Assembly (NCBI GenBank): GCA_037975125.1
Contig: CM075862.1
Span: 61,542,779 to 61,606,778, forward strand
DNA: 64,000 bases
DNA from: Latrodectus hesperus
Lineage: Eukaryota > Arthropoda > Arachnida > Araneae > Theridiidae
Direction: 5' to 3'
Part shown: piece by piece, positions 1-15,582 of the stretch
Layout: each line of letters opens with the position of its first letter
Numbering within the stretch: the stretch's first letter is position 1
Notes under the pieces: model-generated
What the model was told of the DNA's origin: nothing
Databases searched by the model: none
The model's input: the letters and a program-made list of their open reading frames with translations, nothing else
Position numbers and translations under genes: made by a program

Positions 1-88
1 CATGTACATTCACCTTCGTGGTGCTCTGATTAAAACGAAAGACGTACTATTCTGATTTAATTTCGCATAGCCGCATAGGCGATGCAGG
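1..88 (+). mobile_element. 3' fragment of a tRNA-derived SINE
   Basis: The sequence matches the 3' part of the full-length SINE at 61549-61929 (read on its minus strand). Both share the run CACCTTCGTGG, then GCTCTGATTAAA, then ACGAAAGACG, then a degraded GCATAGCC/GCATCGC segment. The tRNA-like head is missing because the window starts here or because the copy is truncated. It runs directly into a LINE tail. Confidence 0.7.
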
Positions 89-445
89 TCTCTGACTATA
101 GAAGCTGCCCCTTATCCCAATAATGCCATTTGGATGGTCCCGCCAGTACAGCCGTGGTATCTGAGTAGTTACCCAGGTGGCGACTTGGTTCGGGGCAGCA
201 GTAGACGAGATCAAACTACTCTTACCCGTTTCATTAGTGGTCACCTGTCATCAATGCCTTTTGTTGGAGGCAATAAACACTTCGAAATCTGCACTTGGTG
301 CTCTTCTGCACAAGCTTTCCCTGGTCACATTTTATCTTGTCTGGAACTTACCAGGCAAAACCTGGTTCATGACCACTATTAGTACTGAATGACCTGATTT
401 AGCACTGCTGGTCACGGGGATGAGAAACAACACAACGTAATTTAA
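89..445 (+). pseudogene. Non-LTR retrotransposon ORF2 C-terminal remnant
   Basis: Translation gives a segment reading TLTRFISGHLSSM, then a CTWC zinc-knuckle-like pair, then FPGHILSCL. This matches the region after RNase H in arthropod Jockey/I-like LINEs, where the pattern is ARFRSGHL...CxxC...SPxHILxCL. Stop codons interrupt it soon after, and an A/C-rich AACAACACAAC tail near 437 resembles the 3' ends of the LINE remnants at 46870 and 31040. It is a dead 5'-truncated copy. The reverse transcriptase and endonuclease parts are absent. Confidence 0.6.
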
Positions 446-3308
<2,863 letters not shown>

Positions 3309-3677
3309 ATTTAAATTAATATATAATTAAGAGACCTACATAATAATAAAACATTTGTACTTCATAAAGTTTATCTATTGGAATACTAGTAAAAATAAAA
3401 AAAATATCTTTAAAGTCACACGAAGAAATATTATAAATTTTGTTAGTAGATATAAAATTATACTAACAAAATATATTTTATACTAACAAAATATATGGTT
3501 TATTTTCAAGTTTTGAGAAATGTTTTTATAAATTTTCTGTCCCTAAAATATTAGTTCTATTTTATTTTTTCATTGCGTAGTTTCGCTAATTTATAACAAA
3601 GGATTTCTTTAGTTTTAGGTGTAAATTATATATATATGTATATATAATTTATATATAGATAGATATGTATAAATATA

Positions 3678-4595
3678 CACACACGATTGATTCTTAACTT
3701 ATCGTGCAAATTTCGTGCAGAGGAGGGGAATACGTCAGGAAACCGATTTCACATAGGAAAGTATATGCGCAAAAGTATGCATGTGTAGTGAGTGCGTTGT
3801 GTAGAGAACGAGCTCGCCCGACCACTCATGCTGTCATCAGTGTGGAAGCTGACTTGCAAGTTGTAAGATGAATCGTTTCACGTATCAAGAGCTAGCGGAT
3901 ATGCTTCACACATATGGGGCAGCTGACGAAAGCGGCCGCCGAGAAAGGCAAGTTTACGAAGACCGATACCACAACGGAAGAATACCGCAGCATGAAATGT
4001 TTGCACGTGTGCATCGCAATCTGTTCGAAAGTGTTCACTGCACATCAACATACAGGATACGGGGAGAAGACGACTGACGTGGACTGTGAACGTTGCAGAA
4101 CAAGTACTACAGTCCATCGAAGATAATCCGAATACTAGCCCACGAGCTATTTCTCACCAGCTTGGAGTCTCTCAGTCATCAGTGATGCGGATACTGCACC
4201 GGGAAAGTCTGCATCCTTATCATCTGCAAAGGGTGCAGTTAATGCAACCCGACGATTATCCGAAGCGTGTGGAATTTGCACAATGGTTCATGCAGAAAGG
4301 TGCCTTGGATCCCATTTTCCCGCTTCTGTCCTTTTTACAGATGAAGCTTCATTCATTCGTGAAGGTGTGTTCAATACACACAACTTTGAGCACCTACTGT
4401 GAACTACTTTATCTTGCTGCAATAAAAGTCACATTCCTTACCACTTATTTGTACTCATTTCTTATGTTCTCTTTACTTCTCCATTTTGTTCATGCAGGTG
4501 ATGTTTGCGGACAAACTTTCCTATGTGAAATCGGTTTCCTTACGTATTCCCTACCTCTCCACGAAATTTGTACGATAAGTTTTGATACACACACA
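3678..4595 (+). mobile_element. TIR DNA transposon relic A (Tc1/mariner-like, DUF4817 type)
   Basis: Inverted terminal repeats of about 85-90 bp bound the element. The left arm (about 3680-3768) contains ACTTATCGTGCAAATTTCGTG, ACCGATTTCACATAGGAAAG and TACGTCAGGAAA. The right arm (about 4496-4590) holds their reverse complements with few differences. Inside is the N-terminal part of a transposase (3868-4380), after which the catalytic domain is missing and replaced by A/T-rich sequence. The left flank is A/T-rich and the right end touches element B at 4596-4598. Confidence 0.7.
3868..4380 (+). pseudogene. Transposase N-terminus, DUF4817/HTH, broken
   Basis: The first frame starts MNRFTYQELADMLHTYGAA and includes RIPQHEMFARVHRNL, the N-terminal DUF4817-type segment found in many arthropod transposase-derived proteins. 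The frame then shifts. From about 4088 a second frame reads ALSxQLGVSQSSVMRIL-like helix-turn-helix sequence, then LHPYHLQRVQ and DYPKRVEFAQW. A further frameshift near 4310 is needed to read VLFTDEASF, which carries the first aspartate of the DDE/D catalytic triad. Nothing recognisable follows NTHNFEH. At least two frameshifts plus loss of the catalytic domain make it non-functional. It is a DNA-transposon protein, not a host gene. Confidence 0.7.
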
Positions 4596-4597
4596 CA

Positions 4598-5534
4598 GGG
4601 TGATTCTACAAACAATAATTACTTAGGAACATAGAGTCGCATTTCACTCTGAGAGGCAGAAAAGAGGAAAGTAGAAACGCATCAAGAATCTATTACAAAT
4701 TTATCATAAGCAAATTTCCACAGAGAAGAAGCAATATTTTGCTCTTATTAGTTTCCGGAGAAGGACAATCAGAGTAGACGTTGTCTTTTAAAAACGCAAC
4801 ACGTTTGTTCTGACAACAATACCCACTGTGCAATCCCTCGTTGTCACCAGCAGAAATTTTCCTTGAACATCTGGGTAGGTATCCTTGGTGATTACCTGGT
4901 AGGCCCTTTCATCATGCCAGACTGTTTGAGCGGCGGAACATTCCGTATCTTCTTGCAACAAGTACTTCCCAGTTTTGTAAGCTGTTCCATTCCCCATCCT
5001 GAGTGATATGTCGTTTATGCACGAAGAAGCCCCAGAACATTTATGCCATCACGGTCCAACTTTTAGAACGCCACATATCCAGCACGATAGATTGGACGTA
5101 GTGGACCTGTGGCCCAATGGATATTTTCTTCTGGGGGCACATGAAACTTTTAGTGTACGAGACGCCTATTACTCAACTGAAGATCTTGTGGCTTGAATTA
5201 TTGTTGCCGAGGACAAAATTAATACGGCACCAGGAATCTTCGAGAGGGTGCTCTAATAGTTCCTTCGCCGGTGTCAGCAGTGCAACGACACACGTGGGCG
5301 GCATTTTGAGCATTTGCTGTGAGGTTTTCACTAAACAACAAATATGATTGTGAAACTTTTCGTATTATTCATTCGCTTATCTAACACTGTTTTAAGTGTT
5401 GGGCAAGAACTGTCAGGATTCCTCTTTTCTGCCTCTGCGAGTGGAATGTGACCCTATGTTTCCTGTGTAATTATTGCTTGGTCTGAATGGGTACTATGAT
5501 CCCTCTTCATTTTTAAAAACAATTTAGAATCACC
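4598..5534 (+). mobile_element. TIR DNA transposon relic B (same superfamily, C-terminal part)
   Basis: Terminal inverted repeats span about 110 bp. The left end reads GGGTGATTCTA, then TTAGGAACATAGAGTCGCA, CACTCTGAGAGGCAGAAAAG. The right end (5420-5534) carries the reverse complement and ends TAGAATCACC. Between them are frameshifted remains of a transposase C-terminus. One frame contains DLWPNGYFLLGAHETF and the overlapping frame reads FFWGHMKLLVYETPIT, the WGxLKxxVYxTP block that follows the last catalytic residues in these transposases. Element C at 53865-54575 has the same ends. Confidence 0.7.
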
Positions 5535-5538
5535 AATC

Positions 5539-5541
<3 letters not shown>

Positions 5542-5615
<74 letters not shown>

Positions 5616-5624
5616 TATATATAT
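5542..5624. repeat. (TA)n microsatellite
   Basis: Nearly pure TA/AT dinucleotides, with an AAA interruption near 5611. It lies directly beside the right end of element B, as expected for elements that insert at TA. Confidence 0.95.
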
Positions 5625-6005
5625 TTGAAAATAACACATTTAAACACGAATAGTCTCATAAAATTTAATTTATCAAGAGATAAAAATTATAGCAATATTA
5701 TTTTTTGTAGTAAAGAAATTTTGTTAATTAATTGAAAGAAAATGCTTATAATGTTATGAATAATCAACGCAGTTTCTTCATGATACATAATGAAAGTATA
5801 AAAAGTAAATGTAGCATAAATCTGATTTATGCTGAAACTTTTTGTAACAACTTTTTTTATCTTTCAAGAAGTATTTATTAGAGTAATTTTATGCAGAGAA
5901 GAGTGTTAATTGATAAAAATAGTGAAAAATAAGAAAATATGGATTTTCTGAATAATTTCATTAATTTTAAAAGGGTGCTGAAAATTTCCCCCAATGTGTC
6001 CTTTT

Positions 6006-6047
6006 GTTTCTATGATAATCAGTATAAAAACTGATTGTCATAGAAAC
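6006..6047. repeat. Short hairpin, 18-bp arms
   Basis: The arms GTTTCTATGATAATCAGT (6006-6023) and ACTGATTGTCATAGAAAC (6030-6047) are complementary except at one position, which would be a G-U wobble in RNA. The loop is 6 nt. Confidence 0.7.
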
Positions 6048-7794
6048 GATACTATTTGATATTTTATACTATTTGATACTTGACGAAACTTGTCAAAATC
6101 AAAAATCAACGATATATCTACAGTACTAAAATATTATGTGTGATGTTATGAACATTTTCCATATAAATTAATATTTGTTTCCTGCTATAAGGTTATATTT
6201 CATATAATCTTACCTACTTATTTCAAAAGCTCATGCTTTAATTTCTTAATATGATATAATGCATCTATTTCATTAACACATATTTTCCCAACAAAAATTG
6301 ATGCATATTTTCCTAAATAATACCGCTTGAGCTATATCTAAATTGTATTTGTTCTTTCTCACTTATTATTCATAGTGGCTTAATTTTTAGTTGTCGTGAA
6401 GGCAATATAATGGTTATACGAAATGAAACATTTGACATAAAATTTTTTTAATCACAAACTTTTCCTTACTGTAACGCTTATGTTAGTTGATTTAAATATA
6501 AGTTAGTCTTTTAATTGAAATTCGTAAATTCAATATTTTCTCATAAGAAATATAAAATGATTAAATTGAAGCCTTATCCCATCAGAAACACACACAAAAA
6601 AAATTATGAATTCAACTTTAAGTAAAGTTTTTTTGTTTCAACTATTTTAAAAAGCCAGTAATATATGATTTATTTAATAAATATGAAAATAATATCTAAT
6701 TTTGTTGTGCAATGGTAATCGCGTTCACAAGTAACGCAGCAGGAAATCAAATTAACTGGTGCAATTTTAAATATTAGCTAATCATAAAGTATTTATATTT
6801 ATATAAGTGAACATGTAATCAAGTGTATTTAATAGAATAATGTATAAAATTGAAATTAAAATGATTTTCTATAGCATCAAATTGTAAGTTAATGTGCTAT
6901 TGGCTTGTACTTTCCAACATGGAAATTGCAGTAAAATAAGAGTTGATAATAAACAGAAAATAAAAAGCATTGCCTTTGTCTCTGAATAAGAAATGTTAGT
7001 TTTATGTAATACTTCATTTTATACTTTTTTCCTACCTAGCACTGAAATTATACATGATTAATGAGGCATATTTTAATGAAGTTTTAAAATTCTTATTTAT
7101 ATATGGTGTATTGTAAATAAATATCTAATATTTCAATTAAAGAAACATATAAATTTTTAATTTAAGAATTTTAAATGTAGATAGAATTTTTAAATAGTAA
7201 GTAAAGACTAAATATTATTTATTAATACCATAAGGTGAAATATTTCGGTAATACATTAATTAGGTAATAAAATATGTCATATATATGTATAAAATATATC
7301 TTTAACTTAATTAAGAACTATCTATCATTTCAAAATAGCTAATAAAAGAATTTTTTAAGAAAAAGAAGGTGCGTTTTCCATAAAATGTACTAATTTTTTA
7401 ATACTGGATAAATTACTGGTTTTGCATTAATTTATTATTAGCGAATCATTTTCTTTAAATATTGGTGTCCACTTCTAATTGTAGAAAATATGTCTTTTAC
7501 TAAAGTACTGAAATTAAAATTTATTTTTCCCAACAAATTAATTAATTTTTTTAAACGAATTTCAAATTTTTAATTTATAATTGTCAGTAAAAATGACCAT
7601 TAAATTAGCTCAAAGAATCATAAATTTTCTACTGCTTGTTTTTGAGGCACATGCATGCCAATAAATGTTACAACAAACATATTATGACATTGAATCCTTA
7701 TACTTACTGCAAACTCTGTTTGATTCACTGGCTTTTTTATTTCTGAATATAATGAGTAAAATAATATTTTATATTGTTGAATTATAATAAGAAC

Positions 7795-7806
7795 TATATA
7801 TATATA

Positions 7807-7868
<62 letters not shown>
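7795..7868. repeat. (TA)n microsatellite
   Basis: TA repeat interrupted once by TTT near 7809. Confidence 0.95.
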
Positions 7869-7869
<1 letters not shown>

Positions 7870-9842
7870 CCAATGAAAACTAATTGATAATACTATTTAT
7901 AGTTATTGAAAATGAGACATATTAGCAAATCCACATTCTAAAGAAACAAGAAATGAGAGTACTGTTAAGAAGAAACAAATAGCTTCAATATAGCTATTTT
8001 ATTTGAAATGTAAATGTTGGTATATTAATAATAATTTTCTGTAAAGCGAAAATTCTATTGTTTTCTACGTAGAATAAATTATATTAAAGTAATATAACAA
8101 TAAATTATATACATATTAAAGTAATATAACTATAAACTAAACGTAAAATGATTTGTATCCATGTTCGCTCTAGTAAAACGTTTTATAAAAAATGAAATAT
8201 TTCGAAATTTAATTATATATTTATTTAAGTAAAATTCTGGTAAAATTTCCATACAATAGGTTTGCATAATATTTATGTAATTTAAATTTGAGTGAATTAT
8301 TGCATGTTTTTATATGCGTTATTCAGTTTGGTAATCTTATGGAAGAGAGAAAATTTAATTATGTATATTATCATATATACAAAGAAACATTTATATCGTT
8401 CATATTTGACTTCATTATGCAGTATAAAATTTTATTTTTGTTTTTCAGCATTTAAAAAGTTTTTCACGTTTTCGTATTTTTTATTTGGTGTAATTCTTGT
8501 TTAATAGTCTTTCAAAAGACTTGATCATAATTAATGTTCCTATTTGCAAGTTTGATAAAGTTTCTACATTTTGGATAATTCTTTATGATGATGTTATGTA
8601 ATTCACATATTTCTTCATTTATAACTTTCTTTGGAAAAAAATGTTAAAAAATAACTAAACGTTTTGACAAGCTATCTGTGATAAAACAAAATGATTTAGA
8701 ATTTTTTTAACCTGAAAAATATTGGTCTTTATTATGGGGGAATATTTTTATAAGATAAAATGTTAAAAACAAAATTAGTTGCTTCACAACACATTATAAA
8801 AATTAAAAACAAGTGTTAAATTCTTATTTAGCCTAGTTTAAAAATAATAGTGTTAAATTTTGTTTTATTTAAAATGAATTTTCGTTTTTATAATAGGACA
8901 ATATTCACATTGATTTTAATATTTTCATGCATAGAATATGTTCTAACTCATAATATGTCTTTTTATTGGTAAAATTTATTTTATGGTAAATAGCTTCAAC
9001 AAATTGAAGTTATTTGTTTATGAATATCTCATCGTAAATATATCAATTTATTTGATGAAGTTAAATCATCGTTAATTTGTATATTTACTTATTTTTATTT
9101 GATTTACTAATTAAAAATCTTATAATATAAAACTGCTCTTAAAAGGAAGCGTACGTTTTGCAGATTTCTTTTATAACATTTAAAAACTAATGATATTCTT
9201 AAGAGATTTGACTTTTTAGTATTTTAAACTAAAAGTGCATTAAAATGATTAAACGATTTTCAATATTTAATACTGCTCCATATTAAGTCATTATTATATT
9301 TTCACACTTTTAGGGATATTTTGGTTTAAAATTTAAAAATAAATCGATATGCAATTTACTTTTAGGATAAGAATTACTTAAGATTAATTTATCATTTTGC
9401 TTCTGACGAGAAATTATTTTTTTCATTCAAAAAATCAGAATTCTAGCTGTAAATCAATGCAAAATAACTAACTGAAAATCTCTTTTTTTGTATACTACAA
9501 ATATATTTCTTAAGAACTTTGATTTTTTTCTTTATAATCATTTAAAAATATAATCTAAATGGTAAATTTGCATCTGTACGTTTATGCATTTTTTTAGCAT
9601 TTTTTTATTTACAGTTGTGGCAAATATATGTTAAATTCAATACTTTAATTTCATGTTTCCTTACATTTTTAATTCGTAGCAGTTATAAGCTATTTAGTAG
9701 TTATAGCTTAAATAATTATGTTCGAGTCATAATGGGAAGAAAAACGTTTATTTTCTGTCGAATATTCACATATTATTTGATGAATATCATGAAACATTTC
9801 ATTATATGACAAGATACAATATACAGGTATTCACGATGAACT

Positions 9843-9848
9843 TTTATT
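9843..9848 (-). terminator. Candidate polyadenylation signal for the EFLGGPamide exon
   Basis: AATAAA on the minus strand, 247 nt past the TAA at 10095-10097, followed in transcript sense by T/G-rich sequence. A second AATAAA lies at 9747-9752. AATAAA is common by chance in DNA this A/T-rich. Confidence 0.4.
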
Positions 9849-10094
9849 GGTATTATTTCAGAACCTTACAAATGTTAAGGTAGTATATTTTTTTAGTTAT
9901 ATTCTTTTTAACATTTCATTGTTGACCACTTAGTGAAACAAAGGATCGAGATATATTTAAAGGGACATAAATGGAGGGAAATAAAACGCTCGGCTTCAAA
10001 AATCCAGAAGTTGCTCAATTGCTAATCCTAAACCTTCGCCAAACTGTCTACAGCAGAATTAGATAGTAGCAAATTGTAATATTGTCCTTTTTCT

Positions 10095-10414
10095 TTATAT
10101 TCTATCGGAGTTTTGGAGAAAATCGTAGTAATCAGATCGTTTTCCAGGTCCACCAAGGAACTCGGAAACCCTTTTCCTCAGGACTTCGTTGGCGTTTCTC
10201 TTTCCGGGACCTCCGAGAAATTCAGAGAGTCTTTTTCCTGGACCTCCCAAGAATTCAGATACGCGCTTTCCCGGACCGCCCAGGAATTCGGAGACCCGTT
10301 TTCCTGGTCCTCCAAGAAATTCAGACACTCTTTTACCAGGTCCGCCCAAAAATTCCGATAGTCGCTTCTCACTTCGGTCGGACATCCAATTTTGCAAATA
10401 AGCGTCTTCTGGAT
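10095..10414 (-). CDS. EFLGGPamide neuropeptide precursor, terminal coding exon (partial gene)
   Basis: This exon encodes the mature-peptide part of a secreted neuropeptide precursor. The acceptor AAATTTTCAG ends at 10415. The exon starts with AT, completing a codon begun upstream (phase 1), and encodes 105 residues to TAA. After a short spacer containing PEDAYLQNWMSDRSEKR come LSEFLGGPGKR, three VSEFLGGPGKR, LSEFLGGPGKR, the spacer NANEVLRKR, one more VSEFLGGPGKR and the tail SDYYDFLQNSDRI. Prohormone convertase cleavage at KR and amidation of the final G would yield four VSEFLGGP-amides and two LSEFLGGP-amides. EFLGGPamides are known from chelicerates and belong to the EFLamide group, related to annelid EFLGamide, whose receptor is a TRH-receptor orthologue. 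The copies differ at synonymous sites, so selection acts on the peptide. No signal peptide is present, so an upstream exon is required. It may be an alternative last exon of the gene carrying 19130-19800. Confidence 0.9.
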
Positions 10415-10435
10415 CTGAAAATTTAAAATATTGAT
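10415..10435 (-). promoter_or_regulatory. 3' splice acceptor of the EFLGGPamide exon
   Basis: On the minus strand the sequence is T/A-rich and ends ATTTTCAG before ATCCAGAAGAC. The reading frame requires phase 1. The first bases (AT) and the phase are the same as at the acceptor at 19801. Confidence 0.75.
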
Positions 10436-11085
10436 GAGCAATTCCAAAACAAAAATTGTTTTTATAGATAAGGTTTTGTTATTTTTGATACTGTGATTGT
10501 TGTAAAGTTTTGTATTATAAAATATAAACATTGAATGATTTTAGTTTAATAACATATTAAAATAATGTTTGTAATCAATAGGAATGAAATTTTGCGCAAA
10601 TTAGAAAATGCAAAGCAAATATAAATACAGCAGTTTTTTTTGTATAATTTATTTAGCTAGAGGAAACTTTGTTGGTGAAATGTTCAAATATCTTTGGCTT
10701 GTAGAAAGATTTGGACTTAAAATACATTAATTTGTTTTGCAATCAAACTTCCAATTAAAAAATTTATAAAGTTTTTAAAACATTCTTTTGTAATTTTTTT
10801 AAACTATATATTTAATGCAAAATTTTTGTCAGATAATTTTTTTCATTATCCTTTGTATGATCCTTTTTCTAAAAGTATAAACATAAAAAAGCAATTTTAC
10901 TTGCTTTCAGAATTTTTATCTCTGAATAGTATTGCATCGAAATATTTTTAAATTAAGCACTTTTCTTTTTATAATTTTTTATAACATATATAAAAGAGCA
11001 TATTTTAAAATTATTCACAGAAGCAGAATTTTCTGGCATTTTGGATTAAAATGATTCTAATTACTTTATGGTTGAAAAAAGTTCA

Positions 11086-11347
<262 letters not shown>

Positions 11348-11699
11348 GATATCTAAAATCCGTTGTATTATATTTGTTTATTAAACTTTTTATTATTTTC
11401 AGAAGTTTGTATGTTTTATTCAAAATTAGGAATTCTGAAATATTAAAATGTTTTTCAAATTTACAGTAAAGATTTTAATAAATATAAATTTTGTGTATGT
11501 GTAGCGTTTTTATTGAATTCTTCACTCAATAATTACTACGTAAATAAATTTGTTTGAACATTGGAGTAGAAAATTAAACCAAAAGAAATTCGTATAGATG
11601 GCTGATTTTAGCTAAAGTTTTTCCTATCAGCCAATCTAAAACCTTCATTGATTAGATTTTTCTGATTATTTTTAAATAGAGAACAAAATTGTTTTTTAT

Positions 11700-12130
11700 A
11701 GCATCGTTGTGGAACGTGTTTTTAAATCCTTATTAAAATGTTTCAATCTAAAAAGGATAAAAGAAGTTATAATCTTCTTTCACTTCACAAAAGATTTATT
11801 AAGAGCTGAGTTCAAGAGAACCCACAAAAAGCACCCAAGAAGATAATCATATTATTATTGTATCAGTTGGGTTTTTTCGGAATAATGACATAAAATTTTT
11901 TTAAAGTATGGGATGAAATTTGTATTGCTTTAACTTCTACGCTTGAATTCCTGGCCTTAATACAGTTTTAAGACCTGTAGATTTATTATGTCTAAGATGC
12001 TATCATTTACGTATGACTGATTATTAATACAGTATAATTTGAAGGCTCCTCATATTTTCGCCCTAAGTCCTTTAAACAATTTTAATTCTTTTGTTTTAAC
12101 GTTATTTTTAATAGAAATATGATTTTTTTA
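11700..12130 (+). repeat. Dispersed repeat, copy 2
   Basis: Direct-orientation partner of 1130-1560, about 10.6 kb away, with the same ordered blocks. It lies about 1.3 kb upstream (in gene sense) of the EFLGGPamide exon. Confidence 0.5.
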
Positions 12131-13239
12131 TATTTAGTTATTTTAATATTTTTTAATATCAGCAGTCTGTTTTTTTTCATATGATGTATCTCACAATTAA
12201 TTCTATGCAAAAAATGCATTTCACAATAATTATTCTGATAACGTGTTTCTCATGTATTTCAAGTTTTCATCATCTTAAAAGGATAAAAAATTTTTAATAG
12301 GAAAAATATGCATGAAAACAAATTTAGATAAAATGCCATTAGAAAAATATATTGCATTTTACCTTATATAACAATACTCGTTTCATTTGGACAATGGTAA
12401 TTAAAATAATTACTTCGAAGGTTGGAAAATTTCGAAGGCAAATTGATCGCAAATTTTTAGCAATTGTAAAGTAATTATGAGAAAATGTATGCATTAAAAA
12501 TTGCTTTTATTTAAAACTGATGACCATTACTTACTTTTTTTAACTATTTTAATCAATTAACTAATTACATTTTTAAATAATATGGAAATATTTAATATTA
12601 TTTTTATACGTCCTTCTTGTTCTAACAAAGTTAAATAAAATTTATTGTTGAAAATGTGTTAGTAATTTGAAAACGAGGTAAGTATTTAATTAAATGTTTT
12701 TCAATAATTTTGCTCTAAACTTTCAACTCGCATAGTTAATTTACCAGTACACATGTTTAAATTTATTTCATATTTTGTCTTTTAATGAAGAGTTGAAATA
12801 TTATTTATGACAAAAGTAATTATATTCAAAATTATTTTTTACGATGTTGAAACTCATACTAAAGTATTAAAATATATAAATTTTAAATGATAAGTAAACG
12901 CTTTTTTTAAATTTGGATTATAAAACTACTGTGCACGAAATAAGCAGAATATACTTTTTTTAAAATTTTGCCAAAATATCATTTTAAAACTTAGACAAAG
13001 TTTAAAATGTATTTTCTATTTATTGTATAACATATTTGCCTAAGTTTCCTCTTCAAATTAAGACATATTACATCCTCATAAATACATGGTGTTATTTTAT
13101 AAATTGAAATACTGTTTTTTACCTGTAAAAAATACTGAATGAGACTATTTATACATACATATATGTGCATAAAAAATTCATTTTCATTTCTAAATCGCTT
13201 TTTTAAATTAAACTCACCAATGTTCTTTTAAAACCTTAC

Positions 13240-13300
13240 CTGTGATGTCGAAAAAGAATAGGTATCGCTCCCTCTGCACAATCAGTTTTATTTCGCCACT
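13240..13300 (-). CDS. Candidate 61-nt internal exon upstream of the EFLGGPamide exon
   Basis: On the minus strand TTTCCTGTAG (acceptor) precedes AGTGGCG, and CACAG is followed by GTAAGG (strong donor). Read from phase 0, the 61 nt give 20 codons without a stop plus a final G. That G completes GAT with the AT of the EFLGGP exon, giving ...YLFFFDIT-D-PEDAYLQNW. The segment is visibly richer in G/C than its surroundings. Against it: entry in phase 0 does not fit a common upstream exon ending in phase 1, as the GSEFL exon needs. It would therefore require a separate upstream exon or be a coincidence. A second donor-like GTGAGT lies 22 nt further on. Confidence 0.35.
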
Positions 13301-15582
13301 CTACAGGAAATTAAATAGATTATAAATGGGCATGAGCTTTTGGTCTCAGATCCATTAGAAAAATTACTCCAAAGTCATTTGGCAAAATTTTTTTAAAAAA
13401 AGTTATTTTGTAAGTAAAAGATGAATGTGTTTAATGTATTTTGATTTCATTGTTTGAATCTTTTCAAAAAAAGGATAAAAAGCAATTTAATACGATTATT
13501 TTTTGTTCTCTTTAAATAATTCATTCAATATTTTGGTTCCTCAATAGATTGTAACATAGCACTTTTCTAATATTGCATTGTGGTTATGAGCGATTTCAAA
13601 ACGTTTTCTTGCCATTTGCTGTTTCTTTAAAAAAGGTTAAGCATTATTTAAAACTTTTTACTTTAATTAAATATTAAAAATAAATAACTTAGGCATGATA
13701 AAAACAGAAATGTTTCATGAAAGAGAATATGAAGTAGGAAAATCGTGAAGGAAATTCAATATAGGAAAATTTGTTTTGAAGTAACTAATTAATTAATCAA
13801 GCCCTTTAATGAATGTCATTAAATTTTGTATTTCAGATAAAGTATAATAAAATTCAAATTAATGAATTTTTTAAAAAAAATTATCAGGATTTTTGAATTA
13901 ATTATTTTTTATTTTTAATTATTTGTATTAAATTAAGATTATTAGTGAAACCTATGTTTTATTAATTTTTCATAATATTACTTCATAGAAGAAAAATTAA
14001 CTCAATCAATATTTCATGACCTCATATTGTTTTATTGAAGATTTGTTTTGATTAAAATTGGAGTTTTTAATACTAAATATAAATCTTTCATAATATAGTA
14101 AATTGCTCTTAGCATGAAAATTTGCTGCAAACGTTAAGATTTTCATTATGATTAAGATTTCTCATAAAACTCTTATAATTCTTCAAGAATTAAGAAACAC
14201 TTAATTTAAAATTATTAAATTAATAAAAATTTACATTCATGCCTGACTGAAAAACTAAATTAAAAAAAATAATTTCATATCAAATTTAAAAAAAATTATT
14301 TGGTTCAAATATAAGCAGAACTTTTTCAATAAATTATATAATCGAATTGAGCGTACAATCAATTTTGAAACATTAAAATATATGCATTTCAACATTTAGG
14401 CGAACAAAATCTATTATCATTAATTTTTAAGTAGCACTCAAAAAATAAGTGGAGATTTAAAAGATGTATAAATTAGAACTTAAATTAATTTTAATGTTAA
14501 TGTTTCACTTGTTAAATTTAAACATATTTTACATATTTTTACCATTATTAAGTTATATATCTTAGAAGCTACGAAAATTTTATTAAAAATCAATGGTTTC
14601 TTTTTTATCACTTCTTAAGAAATTTCATTCAGATTCACCACTCGTGGAATAAATTAAGTTTTTAATCCGTGAAATAAACTAGAGCCTACTTTTTATTTAA
14701 ATAGGAAAATTCAAACAATGGATTTATATTCAAATTGTAAAGTATTTTTGGTGGTTACAATATAAAAAGAACATCCAAAAATTTTACAAATTGTAATTCA
14801 GTTATGTACTTGGAATCAAAAGTAATAAAAAAATTGTTAATTCTTTGAATATATTTGAATTATTTATTCTTGAGAATATTTCTGATATTTCAATTTTTTA
14901 AGACATTAGAATATTTTCTTAGATTCATTAATTGATTTGTACATATATTTGTAGTAGCACATAATTTAGTTTATCTAAGAATCTTTAATTATGCAATCGG
15001 TTTCCTTAGAATATAAATGTGATTATCTTTATAGTGATAATATTTGTCGCTAACTTAATGTTTATATATGTTTTTCTTATTTTGGTAACAATTTATCTTA
15101 AAATGGATTTTTCATGAATAGGGAATCATTGCAAGCTCTATAATTTATTATTTAAGGAATAGTTAAAATAAAATCGCTTTTAGATTTTAACACCCCGTTT
15201 TAGTATAATCGAACCATCTAATAAACTCATTAATACAAAGAGACTAGAATTTTTGTAGATTATGCTTTAAAATTTCACCTCATCTGTAGATTAATTTTCT
15301 AAACTCATTTTAATTAATCTTTAATTTAATTTGAAATTACACATTGGTGTCTTTTAAAGTATTTTATCTTCACTGAATATTTGTGAAAGCTAATTTTAGT
15401 TCAATAATTTTTTTTTATAAAAACAAGCAAGCATTTAAAAAATTATATTTTTTTATTCTTAAAGGGATAAAAATTTCATTTTTTCAATAAATTTCAAAGT
15501 CTTCTATAAATTATTTTAAAATGAAAATTATTAGCTAATAATTGTATATTTAATCAGTAACTCTAATTAGCAACTAAAAACA

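Larger units (their letters stand above)
5640..9842. other. A/T-rich non-coding stretch 3' of the neuropeptide gene
   Basis: Only A/T-rich sequence is seen, with a (TA)n tract (7795-7868), an imperfect hairpin (6006-6047) and small direct duplications such as the one near 8080-8130. I searched for another SEFLG-type exon and found none. Confidence 0.55.

Noticed and set aside
10113..10426. Plus-strand open frames with GPPRNSE-type repeats
   Set aside because: They are the complement of the EFLGGPamide repeats and lack any start or splice context. The minus strand carries the amidation and dibasic sites.
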